Assembly (NCBI RefSeq): GCF_900116375.1
Contig: NZ_UETB01000001.1
Coordinates: 689,802-753,801, forward strand
DNA length: 64,000 nt
Source of the DNA: Georgenia satyanarayanai
GTDB lineage: Bacteria; Actinomycetota; Actinomycetes; Actinomycetales; Actinomycetaceae
Direction of reading: 5' to 3'
Of the stretch, positions 1-13,601 are shown one piece after another. A program made the position numbers and the translations under genes. Below the pieces are notes generated by a model. The model searched no databases. It was not told the DNA's origin and saw nothing but the letters and a program-made list of their open reading frames with translations. The first letter of the stretch is position 1; every line of letters starts with the position of its first letter.

Positions 1-234
1 CTCCACTACGGCCTGGCGGCGATCCTCGGCTTCATCGGCGTCAAGCTCATCATCCACGCCCTGCACACCAACGAGCTGGGCTTCATCAACGGCGGTGAGG
101 AGTGGCACGGCCTGCCCGAGCCGGGCATCGTCGTCTCGCTGCTGTGGATCATCGGTGTGCTCGCCATCACGGTGGTCGCCAGCATCGCCAGGAACAGGAA
201 GGACGCACGCGAGGCGGGCCAGCCCGCCCGCTGA
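1..234 (+). CDS. TerC-family integral membrane protein, C-terminal fragment
   Basis: Only the last 77 residues are present; the gene begins before the window. The frame opens LHYGLAAILGFIGVKLIIHA, which matches the last conserved helix region of TerC/YkoY-type proteins. A second hydrophobic helix (about residues 43-61) and a short basic tail follow. The family is associated with metal-ion handling at the membrane (tellurium resistance, manganese export). TerC beside an MBL hydrolase and uvrA is a familiar actinobacterial arrangement. It ends convergently with the next gene across a strong hairpin. The substrate cannot be judged from this fragment. Confidence 0.75.
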   Translation, partial: LHYGLAAILGFIGVKLIIHALHTNELGFINGGEEWHGLPEPGIVVSLLWIIGVLAITVVASIARNRKDAREAGQPAR

Positions 235-242
235 CGCTTCCC

Positions 243-279
243 GACGGCCCGGTAGCCCCGTGGGGCACGCCGGGCCGTC
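243..279. terminator. Bidirectional hairpin terminator between convergent genes
   Basis: A perfect 10-bp stem (GACGGCCCGG at 243-252 pairing with 270-279) encloses a second 5-bp GCCCC/GGGGC stem (255-259 and 262-266). It lies in the 48-base gap between the terC-like stop and the stop of the MBL hydrolase. Termination is inferred from the position and the stem strength; there is no clear T-run. Confidence 0.7.
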
Positions 280-282
280 GTG

Positions 283-915
283 CTACCAGCCGCGCTCCCG
301 CCACTCCGCGAGGTGCGGCCGCTCCACCCCGAGCGTCGTCGGGAGCCCGTGGCCGGGCCATACCACGGTGTCGTCCGGGTAGACGGCGAAGAGCCGCTCC
401 TCGACGTCGTCGAGCAGGCTGGTGAAGTCCGCCGCGCCGGAGGTCCTGCCGACCCCGCCGGGGAAGAGGCTGTCCCCGGTGAGCAGGTGGACACGGCCCG
501 GCCGAGGGGCGTCGACGGGCTCGGTGAGCGCGAGGGCCACCGAGCCAGGGGTGTGGCCGCGCAGGGCGACGACGTCGAGCTCCAGCTCCCCGACCGTGAG
601 GCGGTCGCCGTGGGCGAGGTGCTGGTCGACCCGCACCGGGAGGTCCGCGACGTCCGCGGCACCGGCCGCCGTCCGCGCACCCGTCGCGGCGACCACGGCG
701 GGCAGCGCGCGGTGGTGGTCCCAGTGGCCGTGGGTGGTGACGACGGTCCGCAGCGCGCCCGTGCCGACCATCGCGAGGATCGCCTCGGCGTCGTCCGCGG
801 CGTCGACGAGGAGCTGCTCGCCGGTCCGTGCGGTGAGGAGGTAGACGTTGTTGTCCATGGCGGAGACGGCCAGCCGCTCCAGCCTGGCGCCGCCCAGCGG
901 GGTGAGGTCGCTCAT
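283..915 (-). CDS. MBL-fold metallo-hydrolase (glyoxalase II-like)
   Basis: A 210-residue single-domain metallo-beta-lactamase-fold protein. The metal-binding HxHxDH motif reads THGHWDHH (H62, H64, D66, H67). It is followed by GHTPGS (H121), TGDSLFPGG (D148) and a terminal PGHG (H189), so a full dinuclear zinc site is present. Members cleave thioesters such as lactoylglutathione-type conjugates or act on other small esters; the substrate here is unknown. Actinobacteria generally lack glutathione, so a mycothiol or bacillithiol-type conjugate is possible but speculative. It is divergent from uvrA, 85 bases away. Confidence 0.85.
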   Translation of the reverse strand: MSDLTPLGGARLERLAVSAMDNNVYLLTARTGEQLLVDAADDAEAILAMVGTGALRTVVTTHGHWDHHRALPAVVAATGARTAAGAADVADLPVRVDQHLAHGDRLTVGELELDVVALRGHTPGSVALALTEPVDAPRPGRVHLLTGDSLFPGGVGRTSGAADFTSLLDDVEERLFAVYPDDTVVWPGHGLPTTLGVERPHLAEWRERGW

Positions 916-1000
916 GACCCCGATCCTGCCAGCCGCGACACGCCCGTGACGTCGAACACACGTACAGGCGCCCCGGCGGCTGGGCTCGTATCATCGCCGG

Positions 1001-3874
<2,874 letters not shown>

Positions 3875-3883
3875 GGTGGCGCC

Positions 3884-4369
3884 ATGGGCGCACTCCACAC
3901 CTACACGGTGACCGTCGACTGGACCGGCGCGGACGAGGCCGGGACCCGGAGCTACACCTCCTACTCCCGTGACCACGAGGTGCGCGTCGAGGGCAAGCCG
4001 GCCCTGCTCGCCACCTCCGACCGCAAGGTCGCCGCGGACGTGTCGCGGTACCGCGCCGAGGAGCTGTTCGTCGGTGCGGTCTCCCAGTCGCAGATGCTGT
4101 GGTTCCTGCGCACCGCGGCGGCGCACGGTGTCGTCGTCGTCGGCTACACCGACGTCGCGACGGCCACCGAGCGCGTCGAGGGCGCCAACTCGGGGCCGTT
4201 CTCCGACGTCGTGCTGCGCCCGCGGGTGACCTATGCCGAACCGATCAGCGAGGAGGCGGCCGCGCGCCTCCACGAGGACGCCCGCGCGCAGAACCACATC
4301 GCCCGCTCCCTCAGCTGCCCCGTGCGGGTGCAGCCGGCACCGCCCGCCCGGGAGGCGCACGTAGGCTGA
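3884..4369 (+). CDS. OsmC-family protein lacking both usual catalytic cysteines
   Basis: A 161-residue protein with the OsmC/Ohr fold pattern: an N-terminal beta-hairpin region, the helix [10 protein letters not shown], then a hydrophobic strand and the C-terminal [15 protein letters not shown] helix. Family members reduce organic hydroperoxides with two cysteines. By eye-alignment the first Cys (usual SQCHML) is S69 and the second (usual CFIA) is N137; the only Cys is C145. Peroxidase chemistry of the standard type is therefore doubtful. The start is 10 bases after uvrA, and uvrC begins 6 bases after its stop, so the three are probably co-transcribed. Close relatives in actinobacteria often sit beside uvrA/uvrC. 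Confidence 0.75.
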   Translation: MGALHTYTVTVDWTGADEAGTRSYTSYSRDHEVRVEGKPALLATSDRKVAADVSRYRAEELFVGAVSQSQMLWFLRTAAAHGVVVVGYTDVATATERVEGANSGPFSDVVLRPRVTYAEPISEEAAARLHEDARAQNHIARSLSCPVRVQPAPPAREAHVG

Positions 4370-4374
4370 GGGGC

Positions 4375-6480
4375 ATGGCCGACCCGTCCACCTACCGCCC
4401 GCGCCCGTCGGAGATCCCGACGTCCCCCGGGGTCTACCGCTTCCGCGACGCGCACGGCCGGGTCATCTACGTCGGCAAGGCCAAGAACCTCCGCTCGCGG
4501 CTCGGCAGCTACTTCCAGGACGTCGCGAACCTCCACCCGCGCACCCGTCAGATGGTGACGACCGCCGCCTCCGTGGAGTGGACGGTCGTGGAGACCGAGG
4601 TGGCGTCCCTCGCCCTGGAGTACTCCTGGATCAAGGAGTACGACCCCCGCTTCAACATCAAGTACCGCGACGACAAGTCCTACCCCTACCTCGCGGTGAC
4701 GATGTCCGAGGCGGTGCCCCGCGCCACCGTGATGCGCGGCGCCCGCCGCAAGGGCAACCGCTACTTCGGGCCGTACGGGCACGCGTGGGCGATCCGCGAG
4801 ACCGTCGACCTCATGCTGCGTGTCTTCCCGGTGCGCACGTGCTCCAACGGCGTCTACCGGCGTGCCGAGCGCTCCGGGCGGCCCTGTCTCCTCGGCTACA
4901 TCGACAAGTGCGCGGCCCCCTGCGTCGGGCGTATCTCCGTGGAGGACCACCGCCGTCTCGCCGAGGACTTCTGCGCGTTCATGGGTGGCCAGACGCGTCC
5001 CTTCGTGCGCCGCCTCGAGAGCGAGATGAAGGCGGCGGCCGGCGAGCTCGACTTCGAGCGCGCGGCCCGGCTGCGCGACGACCTCGGCGCCCTCAAGCGG
5101 GTCGTGGAGAAGAACGAGGTGGTCCTGCCGGACGGCACCGACGCCGACGTCTTCGCGATGGCCTCCGACGAGCTCGAGGCCTCCGTCCAGGTCTTCCACG
5201 TCCGGGACGGGCGGGTCCGCGGCCAGCGCGGCTGGGTGGTGGAGAAGGTCGAGGAGGCCACGGACGCCGAGCTCGTCGAGCGCCTGCTCCAGCAGGTCTA
5301 CGGCGATCTCGGCACCGACGCCGACGACGAGGCCGAGTCGGCCCGCACCTCCGCCGTGCCCCGGGAGGTGCTCGTGCCCGTCCTGCCCGCCGACCTCCCG
5401 CAGGTGGCGGACTGGCTCAGCGGCCTGCGCGGCTCGGCGGTGTCCGTGCGGGTGCCGCAGCGCGGGGACAAGCGCGCCCTCGCGCAGACGGTGCAGCGCA
5501 ACGCGGAGCACGCGCTCGTGCTCCACAAGACCAGGCGCGCCGGCGACCTCACCACCCGCTCCCAGGCGCTGGCCGACCTCGCCGAGGCGCTCGACCTCGA
5601 GGAGGCGCCCCTCCGCATCGAGTGCTACGACATCTCCCACACCCAGGGCACGCACCAGGTGGGGTCCATGGTCGTGTTCGAGGACGGCCTGCCCCGCAAG
5701 AACGCCTACCGCCGCTTCGTCGTCCGCGGCGCCGACGGCAGCGGAGCACGCGACGACACCGAGGCGATCGCCGAGGTGCTCACCCGGCGCTTCCGCCACT
5801 ACCGCTCCGCCCGCGAGGGCGCGGTCGACGACGACGGCAAGCCGATCACCTCCGGTCCGGTGGACCCCGAGACGGGGCGTCCGACCCGCTTCGCCTACCC
5901 GCCCAACCTCGTCGTGGTCGACGGCGGACAGCCGCAGGTCGCGGCGGCGCAGCGGGTCTTCGAGGAGCTGGGCGTCGAGGACGTCGCGCTCGTCGGCCTC
6001 GCCAAGCGGCTCGAGGAGGTGTGGCTGCCGGGGGAGGACTTCCCCCTCGTGCTGCCGCGCACCAGCCCCGGGCTCTTCCTCCTCCAGCGGCTGCGCGACG
6101 AGGCCCACCGCTTCGCCATCGCCGCCCACCGCGGACGGCGGAGCAAGGCGATGACCCGCTCGGTCCTCGACGACGTCCCCGGCCTCGGCCCCACCCGCGC
6201 CAAGGCGCTGCTCGCGCACTTCGGGTCGGTGGCCGGCCTGCGCAGGGCGACGGCGGAGGAGGTGGCCGCGGTCAAGGGGGTGGGCCCGCGCACCGCGCAG
6301 GCGGTCGTCGACGCGCTCCGCACAGCGCCCACCGCACCGACGGGTGCCTCCGCCGACGACGTCACCGCACCCACCGGTGCCCCGTCCGACGCCGCCGCGG
6401 AGGCGGACGCGTCTGTCGCGGCCGGGCACGGTGCAGCCACCGAGGACGCCGACGGCGACGGGCCGGGCCTGGCATCCTAG
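4375..6480 (+). CDS. uvrC: Excinuclease ABC subunit C
   Basis: UvrC makes both incisions in nucleotide excision repair. The 701-residue product starts [15 protein letters not shown]; a longer reading frame exists upstream but the GIY-YIG domain begins right after this ATG (GVY at 19-21, YVG at 32-34, R40). A UvrB-interacting UVR segment ([13 protein letters not shown]) lies near residue 225. The RNase H-like endonuclease domain includes [21 protein letters not shown], and paired helix-hairpin-helix motifs ([20 protein letters not shown] and [10 protein letters not shown]) come near the end. The last 50 or so residues are an Ala/Thr/Asp-rich tail. rapZ starts 4 bases after the stop. Confidence 0.97.
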   Translation: MADPSTYRPRPSEIPTSPGVYRFRDAHGRVIYVGKAKNLRSRLGSYFQDVANLHPRTRQMVTTAASVEWTVVETEVASLALEYSWIKEYDPRFNIKYRDDKSYPYLAVTMSEAVPRATVMRGARRKGNRYFGPYGHAWAIRETVDLMLRVFPVRTCSNGVYRRAERSGRPCLLGYIDKCAAPCVGRISVEDHRRLAEDFCAFMGGQTRPFVRRLESEMKAAAGELDFERAARLRDDLGALKRVVEKNEVVLPDGTDADVFAMASDELEASVQVFHVRDGRVRGQRGWVVEKVEEATDAELVERLLQQVYGDLGTDADDEAESARTSAVPREVLVPVLPADLPQVADWLSGLRGSAVSVRVPQRGDKRALAQTVQRNAEHALVLHKTRRAGDLTTRSQALADLAEALDLEEAPLRIECYDISHTQGTHQVGSMVVFEDGLPRKNAYRRFVVRGADGSGARDDTEAIAEVLTRRFRHYRSAREGAVDDDGKPITSGPVDPETGRPTRFAYPPNLVVVDGGQPQVAAAQRVFEELGVEDVALVGLAKRLEEVWLPGEDFPLVLPRTSPGLFLLQRLRDEAHRFAIAAHRGRRSKAMTRSVLDDVPGLGPTRAKALLAHFGSVAGLRRATAEEVAAVKGVGPRTAQAVVDALRTAPTAPTGASADDVTAPTGAPSDAAAEADASVAAGHGAATEDADGDGPGLAS

Positions 6481-6484
6481 GGTG

Positions 6485-7453
6485 ATGAGCACCTCAGGAG
6501 GACAGCGCCCGGACACGGGCGAGCAGAGCGCACCGCCGACCGTCCCGGAGGGCATCCCGCTGCTCGAGGCCGAGACGGCGCCACCCGAGGCGGACCGCCG
6601 AGAGCTCCTCATCATCACCGGGATGTCCGGTGCCGGCCGCACCCGCGTGGCCAACACCCTCGAGGACATGGACTGGTTCGTCGTCGACAACCTGCCGCCG
6701 CGGATGCTGGAGCCGCTCGCCCGCCTCATGACGGCCTCCGGCGGCGGGGTGAAGCGGCTCGCCGCCGTCGTCGACGTCCGCAGCGGGGAGTTCTTCGCCG
6801 AGCTCCTCAGCGTCCTGGACGACCTGCGCCGACACGGCCTGGACTACCGCATCCTCTTCCTCGAGGCCGACGACGCCGAGCTCGTGCGCCGCTACGAGCA
6901 GGTGCGCCGTGCCCACCCCCTCCAGGGCGACGGGCGCATCCTCGACGGCATCGCCGAGGAGCGTGAGCTCCTCTCCGAGCTGCGGCGCCGCGCCGACTCG
7001 ATCATCGACACGACGAAGTTCAGCCCCTACGACCTCGCCCGGCACATCCGCCAGCGTGTGGGGGAGGCCGGGACCCAGCCCGTCCAGATCACCCTCGTGT
7101 CCTTCGGCTTCAAGCACGGCCTGCCGCTCGACGCGGACCACGTCGTCGACGTCCGCTTCCTGTCCAACCCGTACTGGGTGACCGAGCTGCGGCACCTGTC
7201 CGGCAAGGACGAGGCCGTCAACCGCTACGTGCTCGACCAGCCCGGTGCGCAGGAGTTCATCGACCGCTACGTCGAGACCCTCGAGCCGGCGATCGCCGGC
7301 TACGAGCGTGAGCTCAAGCACAACGTGACGATCGCCGTCGGCTGCACCGGGGGACGCCACCGCTCCGTCGCCGTCTCCGAGGCGATCGCCGAGGGCCTGC
7401 GCTCGCGCGGCCTGCAGGTGCGCAACCTCCACCGCGACGTGGGGCGGGAGTGA
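6485..7453 (+). CDS. rapZ: RapZ-family nucleotide-binding protein (RNase adapter)
   Basis: A 322-residue RapZ/YvcJ protein. The P-loop is GMSGAGRT at 46-53, with Arg replacing the usual Lys, as is common in actinobacteria. The conserved VVDNLPP, FLEADDAELVRRYEQVRRAHPL and C-terminal VGCTGGRHRS blocks are all present. Enterobacterial RapZ delivers the sRNA GlmZ to RNase E; the Gram-positive homologue binds and hydrolyses nucleotides, and its role here is not established. I chose the ATG at 6485; an in-frame GTG one codon upstream is an alternative. It overlaps yvcK by 4 bases, forming the conserved rapZ-yvcK-whiA unit. Confidence 0.93.
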   Translation: MSTSGGQRPDTGEQSAPPTVPEGIPLLEAETAPPEADRRELLIITGMSGAGRTRVANTLEDMDWFVVDNLPPRMLEPLARLMTASGGGVKRLAAVVDVRSGEFFAELLSVLDDLRRHGLDYRILFLEADDAELVRRYEQVRRAHPLQGDGRILDGIAEERELLSELRRRADSIIDTTKFSPYDLARHIRQRVGEAGTQPVQITLVSFGFKHGLPLDADHVVDVRFLSNPYWVTELRHLSGKDEAVNRYVLDQPGAQEFIDRYVETLEPAIAGYERELKHNVTIAVGCTGGRHRSVAVSEAIAEGLRSRGLQVRNLHRDVGRE

Positions 7454-8448
7454 CCACGGAGCAGTGGCCCTCGGCGGGTGCCCGCGGGCCGCGCGTCGTG
7501 GCCCTCGGCGGTGGGCACGGCCTGGCTGCCACCCTCGGGGCGCTGCGCCACGTGTGCAGCGCGCTCACCGCCGTCGTCACCGTCGCCGACGACGGCGGGT
7601 CCTCCGGCCGTCTGCGGCACGAGCTGGGCAAGCTCCCGCCGGGCGACCTCCGCATGGCGCTGTCCGCGCTGTGCGACGACTCGGAGTGGGGACTGACCTG
7701 GCGTGACGTCCTCCAGCACCGCTTCCGCTCGTCCGGACCGCTCGACGGGCACGCGCTGGGTAACCTCCTCATCGTCGCCCTGTGGGACCTGCTGGGCGAC
7801 GAGGTCGCCGGCCTGGACTGGGTGGGTCGGCTGCTCGGCGCCCGCGGCCGGGTGCTGCCCATGGCGGCCGTGCCGCTCGACATCGAGGCGCGGGTCCGGA
7901 TGGGTGACACGGAGCAGGAACGGGTCGTGCGCGGCCAGTCCCGGGTGGCCGTGACGAGCGGCAACATCGCCTCGGTCCGCCTGATCCCGGAGGAGCCGCC
8001 GGCCCACCCCGAGGCCGTCCGCGCCGTCCGCGAGGCCGAGTGGGTCGTCCTCGGGCCCGGCTCCTGGTACACCTCCGTCATCCCGCACCTTCTGGTGCCC
8101 GACCTCGCGCGCGCCCTCGCGGAGACCGACGCCCGGCGGGCCGTCACGCTCAACCTCTCGGCCCAGCCGGGGGAGACGGAGGGCATGTCGGCGGCCGACC
8201 ACCTGCGCACGCTCGTCGAGCACGGGCCGGACCTGCGCATCGACGTCGTCCTCGCCGACCCGACCGCCGTCGACGACATCGACGGTCTGCTCGCCGCCGC
8301 CCGGGATCTGGGTGCGCAGGTACTGCTGCGACAGGTCAGCGCGGGGGACGGGACGCCCCGTCACGACCCCCTGCGGCTCGCCGCCGCCTACCGTGACGCG
8401 TTCGAGGGTGTGCTGGGCGATGTGGGGGAGGCCACGGGGTCCGCGTGA
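7450..8448 (+). CDS. yvcK: YvcK/CofD-like gluconeogenesis factor
   Basis: A 332-residue YvcK family protein starting with GTG inside the rapZ stop (GTGA overlap). Signature blocks are VALGGGHGLAATLGALR (GGGHG at 20-24), VADDGGSSGRLR, LPPGDLRMAL, GHALGNLL and LGPGSWYTSVIPHLLV. YvcK binds UDP-sugars and is needed for growth on gluconeogenic carbon and for normal cell shape in Bacillus and mycobacteria. It shares the CofD fold but lacks evidence of lactyl-phospho transferase activity. Its place between rapZ and whiA is conserved across actinobacteria and firmicutes. Confidence 0.93.
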   Translation: MTTEQWPSAGARGPRVVALGGGHGLAATLGALRHVCSALTAVVTVADDGGSSGRLRHELGKLPPGDLRMALSALCDDSEWGLTWRDVLQHRFRSSGPLDGHALGNLLIVALWDLLGDEVAGLDWVGRLLGARGRVLPMAAVPLDIEARVRMGDTEQERVVRGQSRVAVTSGNIASVRLIPEEPPAHPEAVRAVREAEWVVLGPGSWYTSVIPHLLVPDLARALAETDARRAVTLNLSAQPGETEGMSAADHLRTLVEHGPDLRIDVVLADPTAVDDIDGLLAAARDLGAQVLLRQVSAGDGTPRHDPLRLAAAYRDAFEGVLGDVGEATGSA

Positions 8449-8539
8449 GGATCAGGCCGCAGGGCATGAGAAGGTGCAGGCTGGCCCCTGACCAGGGGCC
8501 GTGGGACGAGGGAGCACGGTGAGCGGGAGGAAGTCGGCC

Positions 8540-9520
8540 ATGTCGTTGACGGCGTCCGTCAAGGACGAGCTGGCCAGGCTGCAGGTGGACAAGATGTCCG
8601 CGCGCAAGGCCGAGGTCGCTGCGATGCTCCGCTTCGCGGGCGGGCTGCACATCATCTCCGGGCGCATCGTCATCGAGGCCGAGCTCGACCTCGGCGTCGC
8701 GGCTCGTCGCCTGCGCCAGGCGATGGCGGAGATCTACGGCCACTCCAGCGACGTCGTCGTCGTCTCCGGCGGTGGTCTCAAGCGCGGCAACCGCTACGTC
8801 GTGCGCGTGGTCAAGGACGGGGAGTCCCTGGCGCGGCAGACAGGCCTCCTCGACGGCCGCGGCCGGCCCGTGCGCGGGCTCCCGCCCGGCGTCGTGTCCG
8901 GTGGCGTCGGCGAGGCCGTGGCCGCGTGGCGCGGCGCCTTCATCGCCCGCGGCTCGCTCACCGAGCCCGGCCGCTCCTCGGCCCTCGAGATCACCTGCCC
9001 CGGCCCCGAGGCGGCCCTCGCGCTCGTCGGTGCCGCGCGTCGGATGGAGGTGTCCGCCAAGGCCCGGGAGGTCCGCGGCGTGGACCGCGTCGTCGTCCGC
9101 GACGGCGACGACATCTCCGCGATCCTCACCCGCATGGGCGCGCACGACGCCGTGCTCACCTGGGAGGAGCGCCGTACCCGCCGCGAGGTGCGCGGCACCG
9201 CCAACCGCCTGGCGAACTTCGACGACGCGAACCTGCGCCGCTCGGCCCGCGCGGCCGTCGCGGCCGGCGCCAGGGTCGAGCGCGCCTTCGAGATCCTCGG
9301 CGAGGGCGTGCCCGACCACCTCCTCCAGGCCGGACAGCTGCGTCTCGCGCACAAGCAGGCGAGCCTCGAGGAGCTCGGCGCCCTCTCCGACCCGCCGCTC
9401 ACCAAGGACGCCATCGCCGGGCGGATCCGCCGGCTGCTCGCCATGGCCGACAAGCGCGCCCACGAGCTCGGGATCGGCGACACCGAGGCCGTCCTCACCC
9501 CGGACATGTACGACCTCTGA
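8540..9520 (+). CDS. whiA: Sporulation/cell-division regulator WhiA
   Basis: A 326-residue WhiA. The N-terminal half is a degenerate LAGLIDADG-type fold ([36 protein letters not shown]). The C-terminal half is the DNA-binding helix-turn-helix domain ([24 protein letters not shown]). WhiA activates cell-division and differentiation genes in Streptomyces; in non-sporulating actinobacteria it likely tunes cell division. The ATG at 8540 is preceded by GGGAGGAAG at 8525-8533 with good spacing, and was preferred over an in-frame upstream start. It lies 91 bases after yvcK. Confidence 0.95.
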   Translation: MSLTASVKDELARLQVDKMSARKAEVAAMLRFAGGLHIISGRIVIEAELDLGVAARRLRQAMAEIYGHSSDVVVVSGGGLKRGNRYVVRVVKDGESLARQTGLLDGRGRPVRGLPPGVVSGGVGEAVAAWRGAFIARGSLTEPGRSSALEITCPGPEAALALVGAARRMEVSAKAREVRGVDRVVVRDGDDISAILTRMGAHDAVLTWEERRTRREVRGTANRLANFDDANLRRSARAAVAAGARVERAFEILGEGVPDHLLQAGQLRLAHKQASLEELGALSDPPLTKDAIAGRIRRLLAMADKRAHELGIGDTEAVLTPDMYDL

Positions 9521-9643
9521 GCCGCGGCGTGACCCCCGTCACCACGGCGGGGGAGGGTTCGCCGAGAGCGGACAGGTCGCTCGTGTCCACGTCGGACCTA
9601 CGTCCCTGCGGCCCCTTTTGTCCCGGTGTAGGTTGGGTGCTGA

Positions 9644-10753
<1,110 letters not shown>

Positions 10754-10783
10754 GGCTTCGCCTCCACCCAGCAGTGAACACGG

Positions 10784-10818
10784 ACGCCCGCGTGCCGCCG
10801 AACGCGGCACGCGGGCGT
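10784..10818 (+). terminator. Hairpin between gap and pgk
   Basis: A perfect 15-bp stem (10784-10798 pairing with 10804-10818) closes on a 5-base CGAAC loop. No T-run follows. It could terminate gap transcripts, cause partial read-through into pgk, or protect the gap mRNA 3' end. Confidence 0.75.
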
Positions 10819-10849
10819 TCGTGCGTCCGCACCGACTCCTAGGAGAGCC

Positions 10850-12040
10850 ATGAAGACCATCGACACCCTGGGCGACCTGCGCGGCAAGCGCGTCCTGGTC
10901 CGCTCCGACTTCAACGTCCCGCTCGACGGGACGACCATCACCGACGACGGCCGCATCCGCGCCGCCCTGCCGACCCTCACCGCCCTGCTCGACGCCGGCG
11001 CGAAGGTCATCGTCACCGCGCACCTCGGCCGCCCCAAGGGCGCCCCGGAGCCCAAGTACTCCCTCGCCCCCGTCGCCGAGCGTCTCGGCGAGCTGCTCGG
11101 CCGCGAGGTGCTCCTCGCGGAGGACACCGTGGGTGAGGACGCCAAGGCCAAGGCCCAGTACCTCGAGGAGGGCCAGGTGCTGCTCCTCGAGAACATCCGC
11201 TTCGACGCGCGGGAGACCTCCAAGGACGAGGCCGAGCGCGGCGCCCTGGCCGACGAGCTCGCCCTGCTCGCCGACTTCTTCGTCTCCGACGGCTTCGGCG
11301 TCGTCCACCGCAAGCAGGCGAGCGTCTACGACGTCGCCCAGCGCCTGCCGCACGCGGCCGGCCACCTCGTGTTCAAGGAGATCGACTCCCTGAGCAGGGC
11401 GACCGGTGACCCGGAGCGGCCCTACGCCGTCGTGCTCGGTGGCTCGAAGGTCTCCGACAAGCTCGGCGTCATCGGCAACCTCCTCACCAAGGCCGACCGC
11501 CTCCTCATCGGTGGCGGCATGGTCTTCACCTTCCTCGCCGCCAAGGGCTACGACGTCGGCACCTCCCTCCTCGAGGAGGACCAGGTCGAGGCCGTCAAGG
11601 GCTACCTGCGTGACGCGGAGGCCAACGGCGTCGAGATCGTCCTGCCCACCGACATCGTCGTGGCGCCGGAGTTCAAGGCGGACGCCCCCGCCACGGTCGT
11701 CCCGGCCGACGCGATCCCCGCCGACCAGATGGGCCTGGACATCGGTCCCGACTCCGGCCGCCTCTTCGCCGAGAAGATCGCCGACGCCAAGACGGTCGTG
11801 TGGAACGGCCCCATGGGCGTCTTCGAGTTCGACGCCTTCTCCGCCGGCACCAAGGCCGTCGCCCAGGCGATGCAGGACGCCGCCGGCTTCACCATCGTCG
11901 GAGGCGGCGACTCCGCCGCCGCCGTCCGCGTCCTCGGCTTCGACGAGGACAAGTTCGACCACATCTCCACCGGTGGTGGCGCCAGCCTCGAGTACCTCGA
12001 GGGCAAGGTTCTGCCCGGCGTCGCGGTTCTGGAAGACTGA
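10850..12040 (+). CDS. pgk: Phosphoglycerate kinase
   Basis: A 396-residue phosphoglycerate kinase of normal length, catalysing ATP formation from 1,3-bisphosphoglycerate. Conserved blocks are RSDFNVPL near residue 19, TAHLGRPKG, the LLENIRF segment, [13 protein letters not shown] and the nucleotide-binding GGGDSAAAV near the C-terminus. A good ribosome site (TAGGAGAG) precedes the ATG. tpiA starts 4 bases after the stop, so the two are translationally close. Confidence 0.97.
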   Translation: MKTIDTLGDLRGKRVLVRSDFNVPLDGTTITDDGRIRAALPTLTALLDAGAKVIVTAHLGRPKGAPEPKYSLAPVAERLGELLGREVLLAEDTVGEDAKAKAQYLEEGQVLLLENIRFDARETSKDEAERGALADELALLADFFVSDGFGVVHRKQASVYDVAQRLPHAAGHLVFKEIDSLSRATGDPERPYAVVLGGSKVSDKLGVIGNLLTKADRLLIGGGMVFTFLAAKGYDVGTSLLEEDQVEAVKGYLRDAEANGVEIVLPTDIVVAPEFKADAPATVVPADAIPADQMGLDIGPDSGRLFAEKIADAKTVVWNGPMGVFEFDAFSAGTKAVAQAMQDAAGFTIVGGGDSAAAVRVLGFDEDKFDHISTGGGASLEYLEGKVLPGVAVLED

Positions 12041-12044
12041 GGCT

Positions 12045-12839
12045 ATGGCTAACGACACCCCGCGCCGTCCGTTGATGGCGGGCAACTGGAAGATGAACCT
12101 CGACCACCACGAGGCCACCCACCTCGTGCAGAAGCTCGCCTGGGAGCTCAAGGACAAGAAGCACGACTACTCGGCCGTCGAGGTCGTCGTCGTGCCGCCG
12201 TTCACCGACCTGCGCTCCGTGCAGACCCTCGTGGACGGCGACAAGCTCGAGGTCCGCTACGGCGCGCAGGACGTCTCCGCCCAGGAGAAGGGCGCCTACA
12301 CCGGCGAGATCTCCGCGGCGATGCTCGCCAAGCTGGGCGTCAGCTACGCCGTCGTCGGGCACTCCGAGCGCCGTCAGTTCCATGCCGAGGACGACGCCCT
12401 CGTCGGTGCGAAGGCCAAGGCCGCCCTGGCCCACGGCATCGTCCCGATCATCTGCGTCGGTGAGGGCCTCGAGGTCCGCCAGGCGGGCGACCAGGTGTCC
12501 TACACCCTCGCGCAGGTCGACGGCGCCTACGCCGGGCTCGACGCGGAGGCGGCCGCCACGACGGTCATCGCCTACGAGCCCGTGTGGGCCATCGGCACCG
12601 GCGAGGTCGCCACCCCCGAGGACGCGCAGGAGGTCTGCGGCGCGATCCGCGGGCGCCTCGCGGAGCTGTACAGCCAGGAGGTCGCCGACTCCGTCCGCGT
12701 CCTGTACGGCGGCTCGGTCAAGTCCGGGAACGTCGCCTCGATCATGGCCAAGGAGGACGTCGACGGCGCACTCGTCGGAGGCGCCAGCCTGCAGGCCGAG
12801 GAGTTCGCGGCGATCGTCCGCTACCAGCAGCACGCCTGA
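12045..12839 (+). CDS. tpiA: Triose-phosphate isomerase
   Basis: A 264-residue TIM-barrel enzyme interconverting dihydroxyacetone phosphate and glyceraldehyde-3-phosphate. Visible are the substrate-binding GNWKMN (Lys near residue 14), the catalytic His in [10 protein letters not shown], the catalytic Glu in [11 protein letters not shown] with the flexible loop, and the phosphate-binding YGGSVKSGN. The ATG at 12045 is chosen because [18 protein letters not shown] matches the family start; the longer frame upstream only overlaps pgk. A hairpin follows the stop directly. Confidence 0.97.
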   Translation: MANDTPRRPLMAGNWKMNLDHHEATHLVQKLAWELKDKKHDYSAVEVVVVPPFTDLRSVQTLVDGDKLEVRYGAQDVSAQEKGAYTGEISAAMLAKLGVSYAVVGHSERRQFHAEDDALVGAKAKAALAHGIVPIICVGEGLEVRQAGDQVSYTLAQVDGAYAGLDAEAAATTVIAYEPVWAIGTGEVATPEDAQEVCGAIRGRLAELYSQEVADSVRVLYGGSVKSGNVASIMAKEDVDGALVGGASLQAEEFAAIVRYQQHA

Positions 12840-12843
12840 CACA

Positions 12844-12882
12844 CCACGGTCCCCGGCCGCGCTCTGCGACCGGGGACCGTGG
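12844..12882 (+). terminator. Hairpin terminator after tpiA
   Basis: A perfect 13-bp stem (CCACGGTCCCCGG at 12844-12856 pairing with 12870-12882) has a 13-base loop and outer ACAC/GTGT pairing. It starts 5 bases after the tpiA stop and precedes secG, so it likely ends the glycolytic transcript. Confidence 0.75.
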
Positions 12883-12986
12883 CGTGTCCCGACCAAGTTG
12901 GTCCACGACGAGGCCGTCATCACTTATCCTTGACGAGTTGCGGCTGCGCCGCCGCCCGCCCGTACACCGAAAGGAGCCTCCGGCTC

Positions 12987-13229
12987 GTGGATGCCCTCCG
13001 GATCGTTCTCGAGGTGCTGCTGGTCCTCACCAGCATCTTCCTCATCCTGTCCATCCTCATGCACAAGGGGAAGGGTGGTGGGCTCTCGGACATGTTCGGT
13101 GGCGGGATCAGCTCGTCGATCGGCTCCTCCGGCGTCGCCGAGCGGAACCTCAACCGCATCACGATCGGCATCTCCCTCCTGTGGGGGACGGCCATCGTCC
13201 TGCTCGGCCTCATGCAGCGTTTCGTCTGA
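12987..13229 (+). CDS. secG: Preprotein translocase subunit SecG
   Basis: An 80-residue SecG, an accessory subunit of the SecYEG channel. There are two membrane helices: LRIVLEVLLVLTSIFLILSI near the N-terminus and ITIGISLLWGTAIVLLGLM at the C-terminus. The loop between carries the family motif HKGKGGGLSDMFGG. The GTG at 12987 is preceded by AAAGGAG at 12969-12975 and gives the normal SecG length. The longer frame from 12879 would add an implausible basic leader. secG after tpiA is a conserved actinobacterial order. Confidence 0.93.
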   Translation: MDALRIVLEVLLVLTSIFLILSILMHKGKGGGLSDMFGGGISSSIGSSGVAERNLNRITIGISLLWGTAIVLLGLMQRFV

Positions 13230-13244
13230 GCAGGGAGAACCACC

Positions 13245-13601
13245 ATGGCTGGAGGAAGTGCGATCCGCGGGTCCCGCGTCGGTGCGGGCCCCATGGGCGA
13301 GGCCGAGCGCGGCGAGGCCGCCCCTCGGGTCCGGGTGTCGTACTGGTGCGCCAAGGGCCACGAGACGAGCCCGAGCTTCGCCACGGAGCCGGAGATCGTC
13401 GTCCCCGAGACGTGGGACTGCCCGCGCTGCGGGCTGCCCGCCGGCCAGGACCGCGAGGCTCCGCCGGAGCCACCGCGCAACGAGCCGTACAAGACGCACC
13501 TCGCGTACGTGAAGGAGCGTCGGACCGACGCCGACGGTGAGGCCCTCCTTGAGGAAGCCCTCACCGCCCTCCGCGCCCGCCGCGGCACCCCCACGCGCTG
13601 A
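13245..13601 (+). CDS. rbpA: RNA polymerase-binding protein RbpA
   Basis: A 118-residue RbpA, the actinobacterial protein that binds RNA polymerase and the group 1 and some group 2 sigma factors and stabilises open complexes. It shows the N-terminal IRGSRVG segment, the RVSYWCAKGHE zinc-binding start, the paired WDCPRCGLPAG and the C-terminal PYKTHLAYVKERRTDADGEALLEEAL sigma-interaction helix. It lies 15 bases after secG. Its stop faces a repeat-rich gap and the convergent pgl. Confidence 0.95.
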   Translation: MAGGSAIRGSRVGAGPMGEAERGEAAPRVRVSYWCAKGHETSPSFATEPEIVVPETWDCPRCGLPAGQDREAPPEPPRNEPYKTHLAYVKERRTDADGEALLEEALTALRARRGTPTR

